A stretch of DNA of 64,000 nucleotides from Paramecium sonneborni (lineage: Eukaryota > Ciliophora > Oligohymenophorea > Peniculida > Parameciidae), in NCBI GenBank assembly GCA_905182985.1, contig CAJJDN010000041.1, positions 19,112 through 83,111 of the forward strand, in the 5' to 3' direction. Below, in pieces: positions 24,718-37,707 of the stretch. The notes beneath the pieces are model-generated. The model made no database searches and was not told the origin of the DNA. It saw only the letters and a program-made list of their open reading frames with translations. Each line of letters opens with the position of its first letter. Position 1 is the stretch's first letter. A program made the position numbers and the translations under genes.

Positions 24718-27700
24718 TCATTTTGGAAGAATTTAATTCACTTTTGGTGCTCTAAAAGTCTTACCTCTATATTTATTTCTTTTACTCATTGCCAATATTT
24801 AAGATCGATTATTTTCATCTCGTCTTTACGTTAGCAAATTTACTAATTGTAATTTTACATATTTATATTTCTCTAAATACATCTAAGGGAACATTAAATA
24901 TTTCACTAATTTTTTTCTTAAATCCACTAAATTAGGCTAAATTTTCATTTATTAATCATAAAATTCCTCTTTCTCTAAAACTCTTGAAAAATTATTTTAA
25001 GTCTGATAATATTAAAACTCTTTACAAGTATCCATTTGTTGAATTTTAGTTTTGTTGCCAAAATATTCATCTTACAAAGATATTAGCATCTTTATTTTAC
25101 TACATAATAAAAAAGCATTCTAAACATCAATGTCTGTTAAAATCTCTTTTTTCCCTTATTCAATTTAATTTATCCTAATAATAACTTTTTCCAATATCAT
25201 TTTCAATGATTGATTTTATTATTAAATATCTAAGAATTTATTTGCCATTGATTTTTTAGTTGATTTCTTTTTTTTCATTAAATTAAGTTTTATAACCATT
25301 TAAACAATTTTACGAAATTTCTACAAAACTTAAATTTGTCTAAATCGGCTAAATTCAATTGTACAAGAAGGTCTTAATCGTCTTGCGTTTGAATTTTAAG
25401 TACATGATTTAGCTTCTAAAGGTTTTAGTTATTGAATATTTGATTGCCTTCTTTTTGTTCCTCTAATTGCTTATGGTAATTTAAGTTTATTATCATCAGA
25501 TTCTACTGCTTCATTAGGACTCTCTTTTTTATTCATAATACTAAATCTTTATTATGGTCTATGATATATTGGAGATTATGTTAATTCTGGAGATGGAATT
25601 ATCATATCAATTTTTTTAATTTGAGAACTTTTTTAATCTTCTTCTTCTTCTGGAGGTTCATCATAAAATTCAGTCCATTTAGAATTGCAACTGCTATAAA
25701 ATTAAGCAATATCAGAAATCTCTTCTTAATCAACTAATGCATGAAATTAATTTGTAAATCTTCCCATATTTCTTTTAAAATATTTTCTATCATGTTCTAT
25801 TGTAAATAAATGTTTTTTAATTATGAATTCTCTATCACTAACATAATGCAATAGAGGACAATTCATGACTCTATGAGTTGATGATTAACATGAAAAACAT
25901 TTCATATGTTATATGTAATCTTGATTAAATAATAATCCATCATGAATATTTCTAAATCTTTCATAATCTTCTGGATAATCTGGTAATATTCTTAAAAAAT
26001 CATCTCTTGACAATAATAATAATTTAGTAAATCCTAAACTTCTAAACTTCTCTCTAGATCTTTAACCACTAATAAAACTATAGATACCTAAACTAGTTCC
26101 CTTTCCTGCTTTACTTATAACTGAAACTTATTAATGTGAATATATTGAATCTTTTTAATCATTTTAAATTAGTATTTACACTTCTCCATGTTCTATAAAA
26201 CACATAAAAATTTAACCATTTGGAAGTGTTGGGAATATTTAATCAAATTCAACAATATTCTCAGGTTAAATAACTGTTTATTTAATTTATCTCACTAATT
26301 TATTTTTTAATTAATCACTAAAATGATTTTTAAATAAAGGACATTCATTTAATATTATAGAATTTGCTTATAACATTAATTATTCTCTTAAATTTTAAGA
26401 TAATTAATTAATAATATTTTATTCATCTTATGATTCTACCTAACTTTATGATTACCAATAATAATTTAAATATTCTCTTACTTAATATTATAATTCATAT
26501 CCAATTTTTTTATTTTACATATAAGTATTAATAGTATGAACCTTCTTCATTTTCTCTTGTTCATACGCAGATATTTTATCTAAGATTGTACCAACAGTAC
26601 TTACACTATAACTCAATTGAATACTACAAAACATCATATAAAATATTGATATAATTCTCTCAATATAACTTACTGGTGTAATGTCTCCATACCCGACTGT
26701 GAACATTGTCACTGTAGAATAATAAAATGAAAAAAGATATTAAACAGCGAATGTTTCATGCTCAATATTAAACAGTTCTAACCAACTACCCTAAGATGAA
26801 TGATTATGGCTATATTCTCCAACCTAAATTATATAGTTATTCTTATTACTTACAAAAAACCATAAGCAAGAGTAACAATGCAAAACAAAAAACAATACCA
26901 ACATCAATTTTAATAATTCCAACATTGATGAAACTGGCTTAGACAAATTTAACACTTCCTCTATTTAGGCAATCAATTTAGGAATATTTCTACTTTATAC
27001 ATAAAATAATGATATCGAAACATCTCCCCAATTATCCAACACATTTATTGTATTAGAATTTGAATTAAATAAGTATATACTTAAAATTAATAAAGAAATT
27101 GATTCCAAACCATAACTTTTTGTTATTACATGTTTAGCTATTATTGCTCTCTAATTTGCTATTTAACCAAATTAATAAAATGAATTATTAAAACTTATGA
27201 GATAATCTATCAATAAAATTATAAGTGCTAAAACAGAAACTGGATATAACTAACCATATATTACTGGAATTTCTGTCCATCCCAAATCTATTGGAATTAC
27301 ATACATAAAATATAACCTTGAGAATGCAACAAAACAATCCCAAATTAATTTCCATCTTGACTCAGGAGTTATTATGGGAATTTTTTAAAGTTATTGTTCC
27401 ATCCTCTAAGAAATTTACTTAATGTTTTATTTTTAATTTATTAAGTAGTTTTTCATTTATTATACAACTGAAGGCTTCTATATTTATTCTACTTAATTAG
27501 ATCTTCTCAAACCTCTATGTAGTGGTTTAAAATGTAAACTGCTTTCTTTAAATAATTTTAAGTCAAATGATGATCCTTTATCATTTAATAAATCATATTA
27601 GTATTGACTAAACTTTGTGTTTATTCTTTTTCTCTCACTAATTCTTCTTATAAACTTTATTGCATTCCAAGATTAAAACAATGTTAATTAATGCTATGGT

Positions 27701-27963
27701 TCATCTTTTTATTGCCTACTTGATGATTATAAGATCAATCTAGCATCAGGACTATCAATACTCATTCTTTAGCTTCTCATTTCTTCATTCGACAATGGAG
27801 TAGGCTCTGATTATTTTTAACCTTTTTATTATGAAATTGGATAATAAGCATCAGACAAAGAATTATTTACAAAATCATGAATTTCACCTATTTATTCATC
27901 TGTAATTATGAATTACTGCACTTTATGAGATTATTCAGAATCGCTTTGAGTTTTTTATTGCAT
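24718..27963 (-). CDS. voltage-gated-type K+ channel with CNBD-like domain and zinc-knuckle-like motif
   Basis: About 1071 residues. A long cytosolic N-terminus (about 230 residues) leads to a six-TM channel core; the selectivity filter is TVGYGD in TVTMFTVGYGDITPV. The segment before the pore (KLMLVLFFVLHCYSCLWFFV) is S5; S6 is IISIFYMMFCSIQLSYSVST. A C-linker and a cyclic-nucleotide-binding fold follow (PTLPNGQIFMCFIEHGEVQI to SLGFTKLLLLSRDDFLRILP), as in EAG/HCN/CNG-type channels. The usual phosphate-cassette Glu and Arg pattern is not evident. Right after comes CFSCQSSTHRVMNC, a C-x2-C-x4-H-x4-C spacing. One 30-nt intron at 26824-26853; exact codon multiple. TGA lies upstream of the start in frame. 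Paramecium uses many such channels to steer ciliary beating and membrane potential. Confidence 0.9.
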
Positions 27964-28465
27964 ATAATTTATATTATAATCTATTATTTTTCAACATTGA
28001 AATTCAAAATTAACATATTACTAAACACAGCAAAAAGTCTGAATTAAGAATTTCAAATTATTTTCAAACGTTTCTTTAAGTTTATACTCAAAGGATTATT
28101 CCACAATCTAAGGATTTTATATTATATTCAATTTAATTATTAATCCTTCTCATTATTGCCTTTCCAAAAATCTTGTTATTTTAGATTGTCTAAAAAATTG
28201 ATAATTTAATATTAGAAAGAAGAAATAAAGAATAATATTGATTTATTAAATTTGCTTTATTTATTTGAAAAAAGAGATCTAAATTTGTTTATAAACATCC
28301 CCAAATGAATTTTAGAAAGGATATGGAAATTATATTTAATATTTATTAAGAATTGTTGAAAAGAGAAATATAAAAATTATTATATGATTATAAATCAAAT
28401 TAATTATATAATATATAATTTAATAGAAAATAATAAATGATAAGAGAACATTATAATAATTTAAG
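27964..28465. other. intergenic spacer upstream of the K+ channel gene
   Basis: Lies between the stop of the DNAJ gene and the start of the channel gene, both on the minus strand. It holds the channel promoter. Short minus-strand frames exist (e.g. from an ATG near 28153) but end within about 20 codons. Confidence 0.5.
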
Positions 28466-29280
28466 TCATTGATGTTTTATGTATTTAGATCCATTACTTG
28501 TTTATCCATTTTATAATGAATATGTTTTAGTTTCTTTTCTTCCACCATTATCAATTGTTTCAACAACTTCTGTAGTTCCATCTGGTTTTGTTGTTGTCTT
28601 TTTTGTAACAGTCACTTTACGACCATTTCTACATTATTAATGATAGATTTATACTATATTGTTGTTGAAGTAGAAATTGAAGTTCCTCCTCCAAATCCTC
28701 CTCCAAAATTTGATGAAGAAAATGATTAAAATGAACCACCTCCTCCTCCGAAGAAATCATCATCACCAAAACCTCCAAATGCACCAAAGCCACCAAATCC
28801 AAATGGACTTCTTTAAGAATTGTTGCTATTTTTTTTGCTTCCATTTCTTCCAAAGAAAAAGCCCATATCATCATCTTCATCCATTCCAAAGTTCTTAAAG
28901 AAACTTTCAAATTATTTAAAAGGATCAAATCCATCTCCAAAACCACCAAAACCTCCAAAACCTGAGAATCCTTAAAATTAACTACCTCCACCATTTTTTA
29001 AACTAAAATATAATTCTTTTAACTTACCCTTCATGACCATATCTATCATAAATGGCTCTTTTATCTTTATCAGATAATACAGAATATGCTTCTCCAATTT
29101 TTTTAAACTTTTCTTAAGCCTCTTATTTATTATCAGGGTTTTTGTCCTAAAATATTATTTTATAAAACTTACTGGATGCCATTTAATGGCCAACTTTCTA
29201 TAAGCTTTTTTGATTTCCTCATCAGAAGCTGTTTTACTTACTCCTAAAATCTCATAATAGTCTTGTTCCTTTTTTGACAT
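28466..29280 (-). CDS. DNAJB6-type Hsp40 co-chaperone
   Basis: About 245 residues. An N-terminal J domain ([20 protein letters not shown], then [20 protein letters not shown]) carries the HPD tripeptide that stimulates Hsp70 ATPase. A Gly/Phe-rich region follows ([32 protein letters not shown]), then a Ser/Thr stretch ([10 protein letters not shown]) and [20 protein letters not shown], the pattern of DNAJB6/B8, which suppress aggregation of polyglutamine and other amyloids. There is no zinc finger. Three introns, 26, 25 and 26 nt; one splits the HPD between P and D. Exact codon multiple. Such a chaperone may matter in a cell whose proteins carry many Gln runs (inference). Confidence 0.92.
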
Positions 29281-29689
29281 GTCTATGTTTTTATTGATTA
29301 TTATATTTATTTAAACTCAAAGAGGAAGTTAAATATTCAAAGAAGATTCTAGAACTTTATTATAATAATTATATATCATAAATTCTGATTAATTCAAAAT
29401 ACTGTCTTTAAGGTTCAAAACTATCTAAAATTTGTCTATATATTTAAAGATGAATTAAATAAAATAATATTGATAATAATTTCTAGGCTTTCTATTTAAA
29501 AAAATAATTCTTAATACTGATAAGAATTTTATCTTGAATACCTTCAATATAAATCTTATAATCTTTTTTGTATCTTGTAAGATAATTGAACAAAACAAGA
29601 TTAACAAGATTTTAGTTTTTAAAAAAAGGAAGAATTGAAGATGTATATAAAGAGTTTTATAAAACATACATTATTTAATATAAAAATTG
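29281..29689. other. divergent intergenic region
   Basis: A 409-nt AT-rich spacer between the starts of the DNAJ gene (minus) and NDUFS8 (plus). It must carry both promoters. The open minus-strand frame over 29455-29667 is Ile/Leu/Phe-rich and has no features of a gene. Confidence 0.5.
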
Positions 29690-30533
<844 letters not shown>

Positions 30534-30586
30534 TTAAATAAAATTCAATATTTGCAAATAAAAAGATATATAAATATATTACAAAA

Positions 30587-33500
30587 TCAATTTTGAAGTT
30601 TAATATCTTATTAAATAAAGCTTAATATATAAGCATTTTCTAGTAATCTTTCTAATGGAACTAATGTTAATAACTATTTGCTAGTTTAATAATGTGATCG
30701 AATATTTTTCATTGAGATAACCATCGTTATCATTGAAATTGTCATCACTAAACCAGAAAATACTACTAATATTATATCAATATTTATGTTATTCTGTACT
30801 GATTACTCTATTTGATTTGTTAAGGTTTAAACAATTACAAAAAAACCCATAGAATCGTAAAGTCTTTCAATTTAAGATGTTACAGAATAATAATTCTATT
30901 AAAGATATTCCTAAGTTAAATTGTTTTCTAAATCCTACAAAAATTTAAGCTGTTAATCGCATAAATCTGCAAAAATTACACTCAATCCTCCTTATAATAT
31001 AGGGTAACTCATACATTACTCATATGAAAATAATTCATCATATTATTAATAACTTGTTCTAATAATAATAATATATTTATATATTTACAATGAATTATTG
31101 AAAATATTGCAAGCTGATTTTGTAACTATTTTATATATTGTCTCATCTTATTAATATAATGATAATTTCTTTCTTAAACCATTTAGTGAATTAACTGTCT
31201 TATTTTAGATTTTTAAGATTTCACTAGTAATTTCATTTTGGATAAAAATTGAGGATTAGGCATATGCTAAAGTAATTTCATAGTATGCCTATGAGAACAA
31301 TATTTTATCATTAAATTATATAAGAATTTTATCTATAGTCGCCTCATGCATTATATTACTACCAATAAAATAAGTTGAACAGACTATTATAGTTATCAAA
31401 ACAAATAAGAAAAAGATTATTTGTGTTGAATTATTTTCTATTTTGTTTATTAGATTTAAATACTTTTTTACTTTATTCTTTTTCCTACTTTCTAATATTT
31501 CTCCAAAATGGCATTGCTTGTCTATTTATGAAAAGCTTATCCCATAATAAATTCAAATTTTTCTTCATTAGTTTCTTCTTTTTTGAATCTATTTGTGTTC
31601 ATAAGGGAATATAAAGAAGAAAAGGTTACGTATTATTCTTGTATTACATCAGTAGTGAATGTACAAAACAATTTAAATACTTTTTACTTCATCTGAATAA
31701 GTATGATACATTTATATGCGTACCAACAGATAAATAACAACAGAACTATTTCTTCAGCTATAACTCTAAAAATAATATTCATAAAAATTATAAATTATTT
31801 ACATATACTAAATGTTTGTAATATTTCTAGTTGTATCTGTTTAATATAGAGTATTAATTATACTATCAAAGTATTTGGTATTATTCAAAAAGTTATTAAA
31901 GCTAAATAATTAATTATTTTTTTAGTTTATCATTTACTAAATAATATATATTGATTATTGTTTTAATGTAGTTTCTAAACCAATTTCTATCTCTGGAATA
32001 TTCTACAAAGCATAATCTATGTTTTTGATTTCATCTTAATAAAAATCTAAACTAATTTGTTGTAAATTGGAAAATGGAAACAACAAACTATATTTCAAAT
32101 ATAAGGAAGAAATCACAAATTCATTATAAAAATAAGATAATTGATATGGTAAATTTTAACTAGATTAATTTTATTGAATCTTCTAATAATTTCTAGAAAA
32201 GAGTAAGCAATTAACTACATATGATCCAATTATTAATAAATAAAAGATCAGAAGAATAAGAGCATGCTTTTTATTTAATATTGTATTATCACTTAAACAA
32301 TCTCGCATTTATCTTTTGATTTATGATTAATTATTTTATGAAGATCTACTACCCACAGACATATTATTTTGATTATCAAATTTATTAATTTAATTTTTTT
32401 TCTTCTCATCAATTTTGATTGAATGTTAAGTTTCCTTATGAAGATTTTAATTTTGTTCTTAATTTTTTTCTTAATTCTGTTCTTAAATGCTTTCAATTTC
32501 ATCTTACACATATTAAATTAACTACACTTATTAATGATGAGTAGTATTTGTTATATTTACTGTTGCCAATTAATTTTTAACTTCATCAATCATTCTCTCT
32601 TCTTCTTGTAATAAATGATGATCCAAATCACAATCAAATATCCAAGGTGAATTTAGTAAACTTCCCTATTCTCTATAACTTGTAGAATTTTAAAACTATT
32701 AAATTTGAAATTATTATGATGTTCTCACTCTTAATTATATTATCTATTTACTAGATAACTTTTAATTAACCATTATTTTATAATCTTATAATTCCAATAT
32801 TACTAATCTAAATATTTAATAGTCTAAATACCTTAAATTTATTGTTACTAAACTCATCACATGTAATTATACAAGAAATATGACATTATCTGATGGTAAA
32901 CATTCAAAATTCTTATAAATTTATTTCTAAAAAAAAGATTTGGACATAGTTTTTGATAATTAAGATTATGACATACTTTTATTTTAATTAATAATAGGAA
33001 TTATGACTTAACATTCGAATTTTTTATCTAATTTATCAAAATTTTTATCATATATCTATTCCCAAATTTTGGCTAATTCAGGAATAAAAAATAAACAATC
33101 CAAACCTCTTATTTAAGATATTGAGATTCCTAAATGTTTTTAAAACATTTCTTCAAAAATATTTTAAGTAATTTCTTCAATTTATCCTTTTTCATTCAAA
33201 ATCATATATCCAAAAGTTAAATTAACAGGTGTAATAAGAGCAGTTGCACCAAATTCAGTTGGACTTGTTTCAATTCTTAATCTAGTATTGATAGGAACCA
33301 AAAATTATCCCTTATTTTTACCCAATATAACTCTTACTTCTGATCTTACGACTATTATTCTACCTCTCTCTACAAAATTATCTAAATACATATCATGATC
33401 ATCAGCTATTATTTAAGGCATAAATCTATGAATATTTTAATCTTTAATTTCTTCATCTTTAAAACCAATTGCTTATTAAAAAGATCTAGTGTATCTAAGT

Positions 33501-35524
33501 ACATTTCCTCGAGGTTGTAATAAAGTGATCTAAATAACACAACTACCAGGATCAAATATTGTTTTTTCTATAGATTACATAAATGAGGTCACCAATTTAC
33601 CTTCTAAACGATACAATTTAGGTCTACTCTTATTATATTATATATATCTTGAAAATAGATTATATATAGTGTCACATTCATTAGAAAGTGGATTTATTGT
33701 AAAAGCTTATTGTAATTGAGATTCAACAGATTTTATATTATTTAAAATCTCAAATCCTATTCTAACCAATTAATCAATATCAATTATCGATGTTAAAATT
33801 AACCCATACCATTCCTAAATTTCTTAATATATTACCTTAAATTATTTTGCTATCAAACACATATTCTATTTTATTATAGACAAGGACTCCTCATATTAAT
33901 ATACTCTTTTAAATATGTACTTTTAATTTTTTAAATCATTCTTCTTCACTAATTAGTCAAATTCTTCCAAAGCATCATATTTTAATTTATATATAATTGC
34001 TTATTCTTTTAATGCCATTCCCTTTTTTAAAAATAAATTAAACATACTTATGTTTGAATAGACAATCTAATTACTTCATAAATTGCTTATGTAGGTAACT
34101 TTTTTATTTAAACTAAAAAGTATATATAAATCAATGCTAAGTATGTATTGGTTGTCTCAATAATTTCATCTTCTAAAGTTTGTGATATTAATTCCTTTGC
34201 AAAAACTTTCATTGAACTTATTGAATCAAATTAAAAATGTTCTTTATCTGAAAATTCATCACAAAAACATTTAAATTTCATTTTTATTTATCTTTGTAAT
34301 TTTCTTTCTCTATTCAAAGAACAATATCGTAAATGATTTGTAGTAAATGAATACATAAACAATGATTCCATAGGATCTAGAGACCTCTACTCTTTTTTTA
34401 GTTTTATTTATTTTTTAAATAAATGATATATAAATCTAATTTGTTTTTCTAACGAATTTCCTGATGATTTTAATTATGATATCTTCTATCTATCAGTTAA
34501 GATTATAAGAATATAAGCACTAAATGGATAATAAAACATTAAAAATCCCAAAACATTTAAATCTTCGATAATGTCACTTAGTTAAACTACCAAAAGTGTT
34601 ATCTGATATATAAATAAGTAACTTGATATATGAAATTGCAATCGAGAAATTTAGACTTCTACATAAACAAGCTAATTGTAACTCATAACAATGCTCATTA
34701 ATAAATAGATCACATAAATGACTTGAACTATTATAGTATTTACTTCCATCCCTATCAATATTACTATAGTTGTTTAAAATGCAAATATAAGATGGACTTT
34801 TTATTAATTAAATCGTCCTAAATAATCTTGTTTCTTCATTTTAAATTCAAAACAATGCATATCAATAATTAAACTAAAAATTATTTGAAGTGCTATTGAG
34901 AATATACTAATACTAGAACCAAATAGTAAGAACTAGTTAAGTGAATCTAATAAAAATAATTAATACTTATCATTTGATTTTAATTCAAAATATAAAAGTG
35001 AGAATATAACAAAGGTATTCTCATTAGCATTTAATATATCTGCATATAAACAGAAATAAATTATTTGATTAGATTATTCTACTCTATTTATTTCTATCTA
35101 TTCTAAATTAAATTTAGTGAAATAGTACAATTTCAAGTGTCATTTCAATTATTTATCCATCCTTATTTGCTCTAACTGAAGTATTTAAGATCAATATTAA
35201 TAAACAGATAAACGTTAAAAATGTCAGTGTGAATCCAATTAACATGTACAAAATGTGGATTTCAATATACTCTCCCAAAACACTATAAAATCTATAAATA
35301 TTAATTGTGCATTTAAACCGAAATATATTCAAAATATTATGGATGAAATCTAAATACTCAGCTTTATTTATGATAGCTATTGATTGAGTAATTAATGATA
35401 ATAACTAGATGTTTTCAACAATCAAAAACACTATTGATAGTTCAAGAGACTTCCTCCATATTCCTTTGATGGTGAGAAATTGTTAAATGTAAAAGTCTTT
35501 AACTTGAAAAAGAAAATTTCTCAT
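30587..35524 (-). CDS. giant TMC/PAS-type multi-pass membrane protein
   Basis: About 1,600 residues. It starts MRNFLFQVKDFYIQQFLTIK. The first third is polytopic (about ten hydrophobic segments, with the family-like ADILNANENTFVIFS). The middle has a cytosolic PAS-like domain (TRSFQQAIGFKDEEIKDQNI, then HRFMPQIIADDHDMYLDNFV). The last third has several TM segments (e.g. IIFFLFVLITIIVCSTYFI) and ends near LLTLVPLERLLENAYILSFI. This layout is that of the ciliate proteins resembling tiny macrocysts protein TmcB/TmcC with PAS domains. Function in ciliates is unknown; a sensory or signalling role is inferred. Introns of 26-37 nt fit. Near 31530 the frame must change by one base with no intron to explain it. 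Confidence 0.75.
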
Positions 35525-36034
35525 TATTGCTGATGTTTAAAGGATTATTTTAAAATATTAATATGATTAATAAATATTTTTGCATTCTTTACTTAAATAA
35601 AGGAGAAAATAAGAATAATTATTAATTTTATTTTGCTACATTTCTTATTTTCATTCATAATTACTTTTTATAAGTAATTATGAATGAAAATATATGTTAA
35701 AGAAATCATTTAATTTTAATCATAAATTAATTTAATTTAATCCATTAATTCATTATTGCTACTGTAAAAATTATACTTTACAATTATTAATAATTTTTTT
35801 TATTTTCTCTTTAATTTATTTAAATTATTCTATAAAATTGTAAAGAATATGCAACGTTGTATTTGATAACCCAAAATATATGCAAATAATTCTATAAAAT
35901 GAATTATCATATGAATAATAATCATAAAATGCGATTTAATTGATAAGATAACATTATAATATATTATAAATAATATAATTAAAATTTGAGTTATATGGCA
36001 TATTATAAAATTAAAATTAAAAAAATACAAAGTC
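35525..36034. other. AT-rich intergenic region with hairpin
   Basis: Upstream of the TMC/PAS gene. No coding frame is supported. It contains the perfect inverted repeat listed at 35646-35692, about 120 nt upstream of that gene's start. Confidence 0.5.
35646..35692. repeat. perfect 21-bp inverted repeat with 5-nt loop
   Basis: The arm 35646-35666 (TATTTTCATTCATAATTACTT without its first base is 20 nt) is the exact reverse complement of 35672-35692, separated by the 5 bases at 35667-35671 (TTTAT). A 21-bp match without mismatch is much longer than expected by chance even in AT-rich DNA. It could form a cruciform or an RNA hairpin, be a protein-binding palindrome, or be a remnant of a mobile element; no flanking duplication was noticed. 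Confidence 0.85.
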
Positions 36035-37024
36035 AATGAATGATAAACGATTTCAATATAGTATGATTTTAATTGGAATTAAAGGAAGCTCTAATTGCAT
36101 TAAATTACAAAAAATTTGAAGAGTTTAATGTGGTTTCTGAATTTTTATTTTTTATAAATGTTTAAGATTTATTTATAATCTAATTGGTAGTGATAATGAT
36201 TGTACAAAGATTTACAATATTATTAAATGAGATAACAAAGAGCAAGAAATAATAATTAGTTTTTAATAAAGATAATTAAAGCTACGATGATACAAATTGG
36301 AATCAAAAAAAAAAAGGAAGAATAGAAATCATTGTTTAGAAAATTTAATTTAATTAAATGGAAAGATGTTATTTATGTACTGCTATGGCATATTTTGTAT
36401 TAAATATTTGATTTATGCAATAAATTTAAAGTATTCAACAGTTTTATAATAGATAGAATTCTGAGAAGAATCAAATTTAAATTAAGATAAGATTTTGAAA
36501 TAGACAATTTATAGAATGCTAGTAATTTAGCAACTGTGGGAAATGTTACAGGTAGTTCTTTTTGTTTATAATAGAGAAAAAACAATTTAAATCATGGGAT
36601 GTATTGCATTAATAATGTTATTTATAGTAATAGCTTATGTTTAGATATTTTGTTAAATTTCAATTTGTAAAGCGATATAAGTTGTCAAATTTATTTAATA
36701 ATTTTGAGCTTAATGCTATTACATTTATTCTACGAAGAGATGCATTTCAATCAAATATACTAAATTTCAGTTGCGTTTGATATAAATTAAGAGAAGTCAT
36801 ATGTTAATTTGATTTTAAGGATTAAAAGAAGAAAATTTATAAGCTATTTGTTGACTATTGTAATATTTATTTAAATTAGTTTAAAGTTTGCATTTTTAAT
36901 TTCTTAAACAAAAGGTATTAGTTTAGAAGTAATTAATCTGGGATAAGAAATGAGTAATTAAATTTTACCTAGATCGATTTATTAAGAATAGTTAATTAAT
37001 ATTAACCTAATTATATAATTGAAA
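36035..37024 (+). CDS. possible small gene(s) or 5' extension, unresolved
   Basis: Coding-like but unresolved. A frame near 36080-36440 reads ELKEALIALNYKKFEEFN and later FTILLNEITKSKKQQLVFNK, the first part resembling a TPR helix pair. Another frame is open from about 36282 through 37024 straight into the next gene without TGA. That is longer than expected by chance, but its residues (Leu/Ile/Tyr-rich, e.g. LRRIKFKLRQDFEIDN) carry no motif. A run of eleven A near 36308-36318 may hide an indel between these frames. Treat boundaries as a search area, not a gene model. Confidence 0.25.
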
Positions 37025-37692
37025 ATGTAAAAATCAACTTTCTCAAGTCATTTCTAATCAATATCTCCTCCATTTCTTTTATCAAAGCGATTAAAATCAG
37101 AGGGACCAGACTTTTTAACTCAATTAGATTAAAATGCTTAACGATCCATTTAAAGAAGAATGTAACGTAGTGAATTATAATTCACAGAGCCAGATTAAAA
37201 ACCTACCTTAAGTAATTTTAGTATAAAATTTAATAAGAATAGAAGCAGAACATTAAAGTACGTCCAAAGGTTATTCGAACCAAGTAGCCATCTCTTCCTT
37301 ATCTTAAATTAGATGACAAACAGTATTATGATAAATGGTACATTCCTTATGATTAAAGATATATTCAAAAAGTTACTATGGCTTAAGAATCTTATTAAGG
37401 TTATTAATATCTTTAAATTTAGATCCATTACACTTCTATAAAAATATGCATAAAGGAACTGCTTAATATGATCCATTTGAAAGTAAATTACCCTAAGATG
37501 TTCAAAGAAGTATTGAATACAAACATAGATCAGAAATATTAAGAGATTTATTACGTGGATAGAAAATGATAATTGAATTCAAAAAGTATATTGTACATAA
37601 TGTCAAGAACTTTAGAGTAAAATTAATAACGCATCCCTCAATTTTTAAAGAAGATTTTAGAAGATAAAAAATTGCAATAGTCTAAAAAGTGA
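37025..37692 (+). CDS. hypothetical basic protein
   Basis: About 194 residues beginning MQKSTFSSHFQSISPPFLLS. It is Arg/Lys/Gln-rich (AQRSIQRRMQRSELQ) with a conserved-looking central part (LPYLKLDDKQYYDKWYIPYD) and end (HRSEILRDLLRGQKMIIEFK). Three introns (26, 23, 34 nt) give an exact multiple of three and end at TGA 37690-37692. No membrane segment or known motif; the basic, Tyr-rich composition is like small axonemal or cytoskeletal proteins of ciliates, but that is only an impression. Its stop is 15 nt from that of the convergent MORN gene. Confidence 0.6.
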
Positions 37693-37707
37693 TGATAATA
37701 TAATTGA

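Noticed and set aside
28629..28994. Minus-strand frame rich in Val/Leu/Glu
   Set aside because: It is the wrong frame of the Gly/Phe-rich part of the DNAJ gene.
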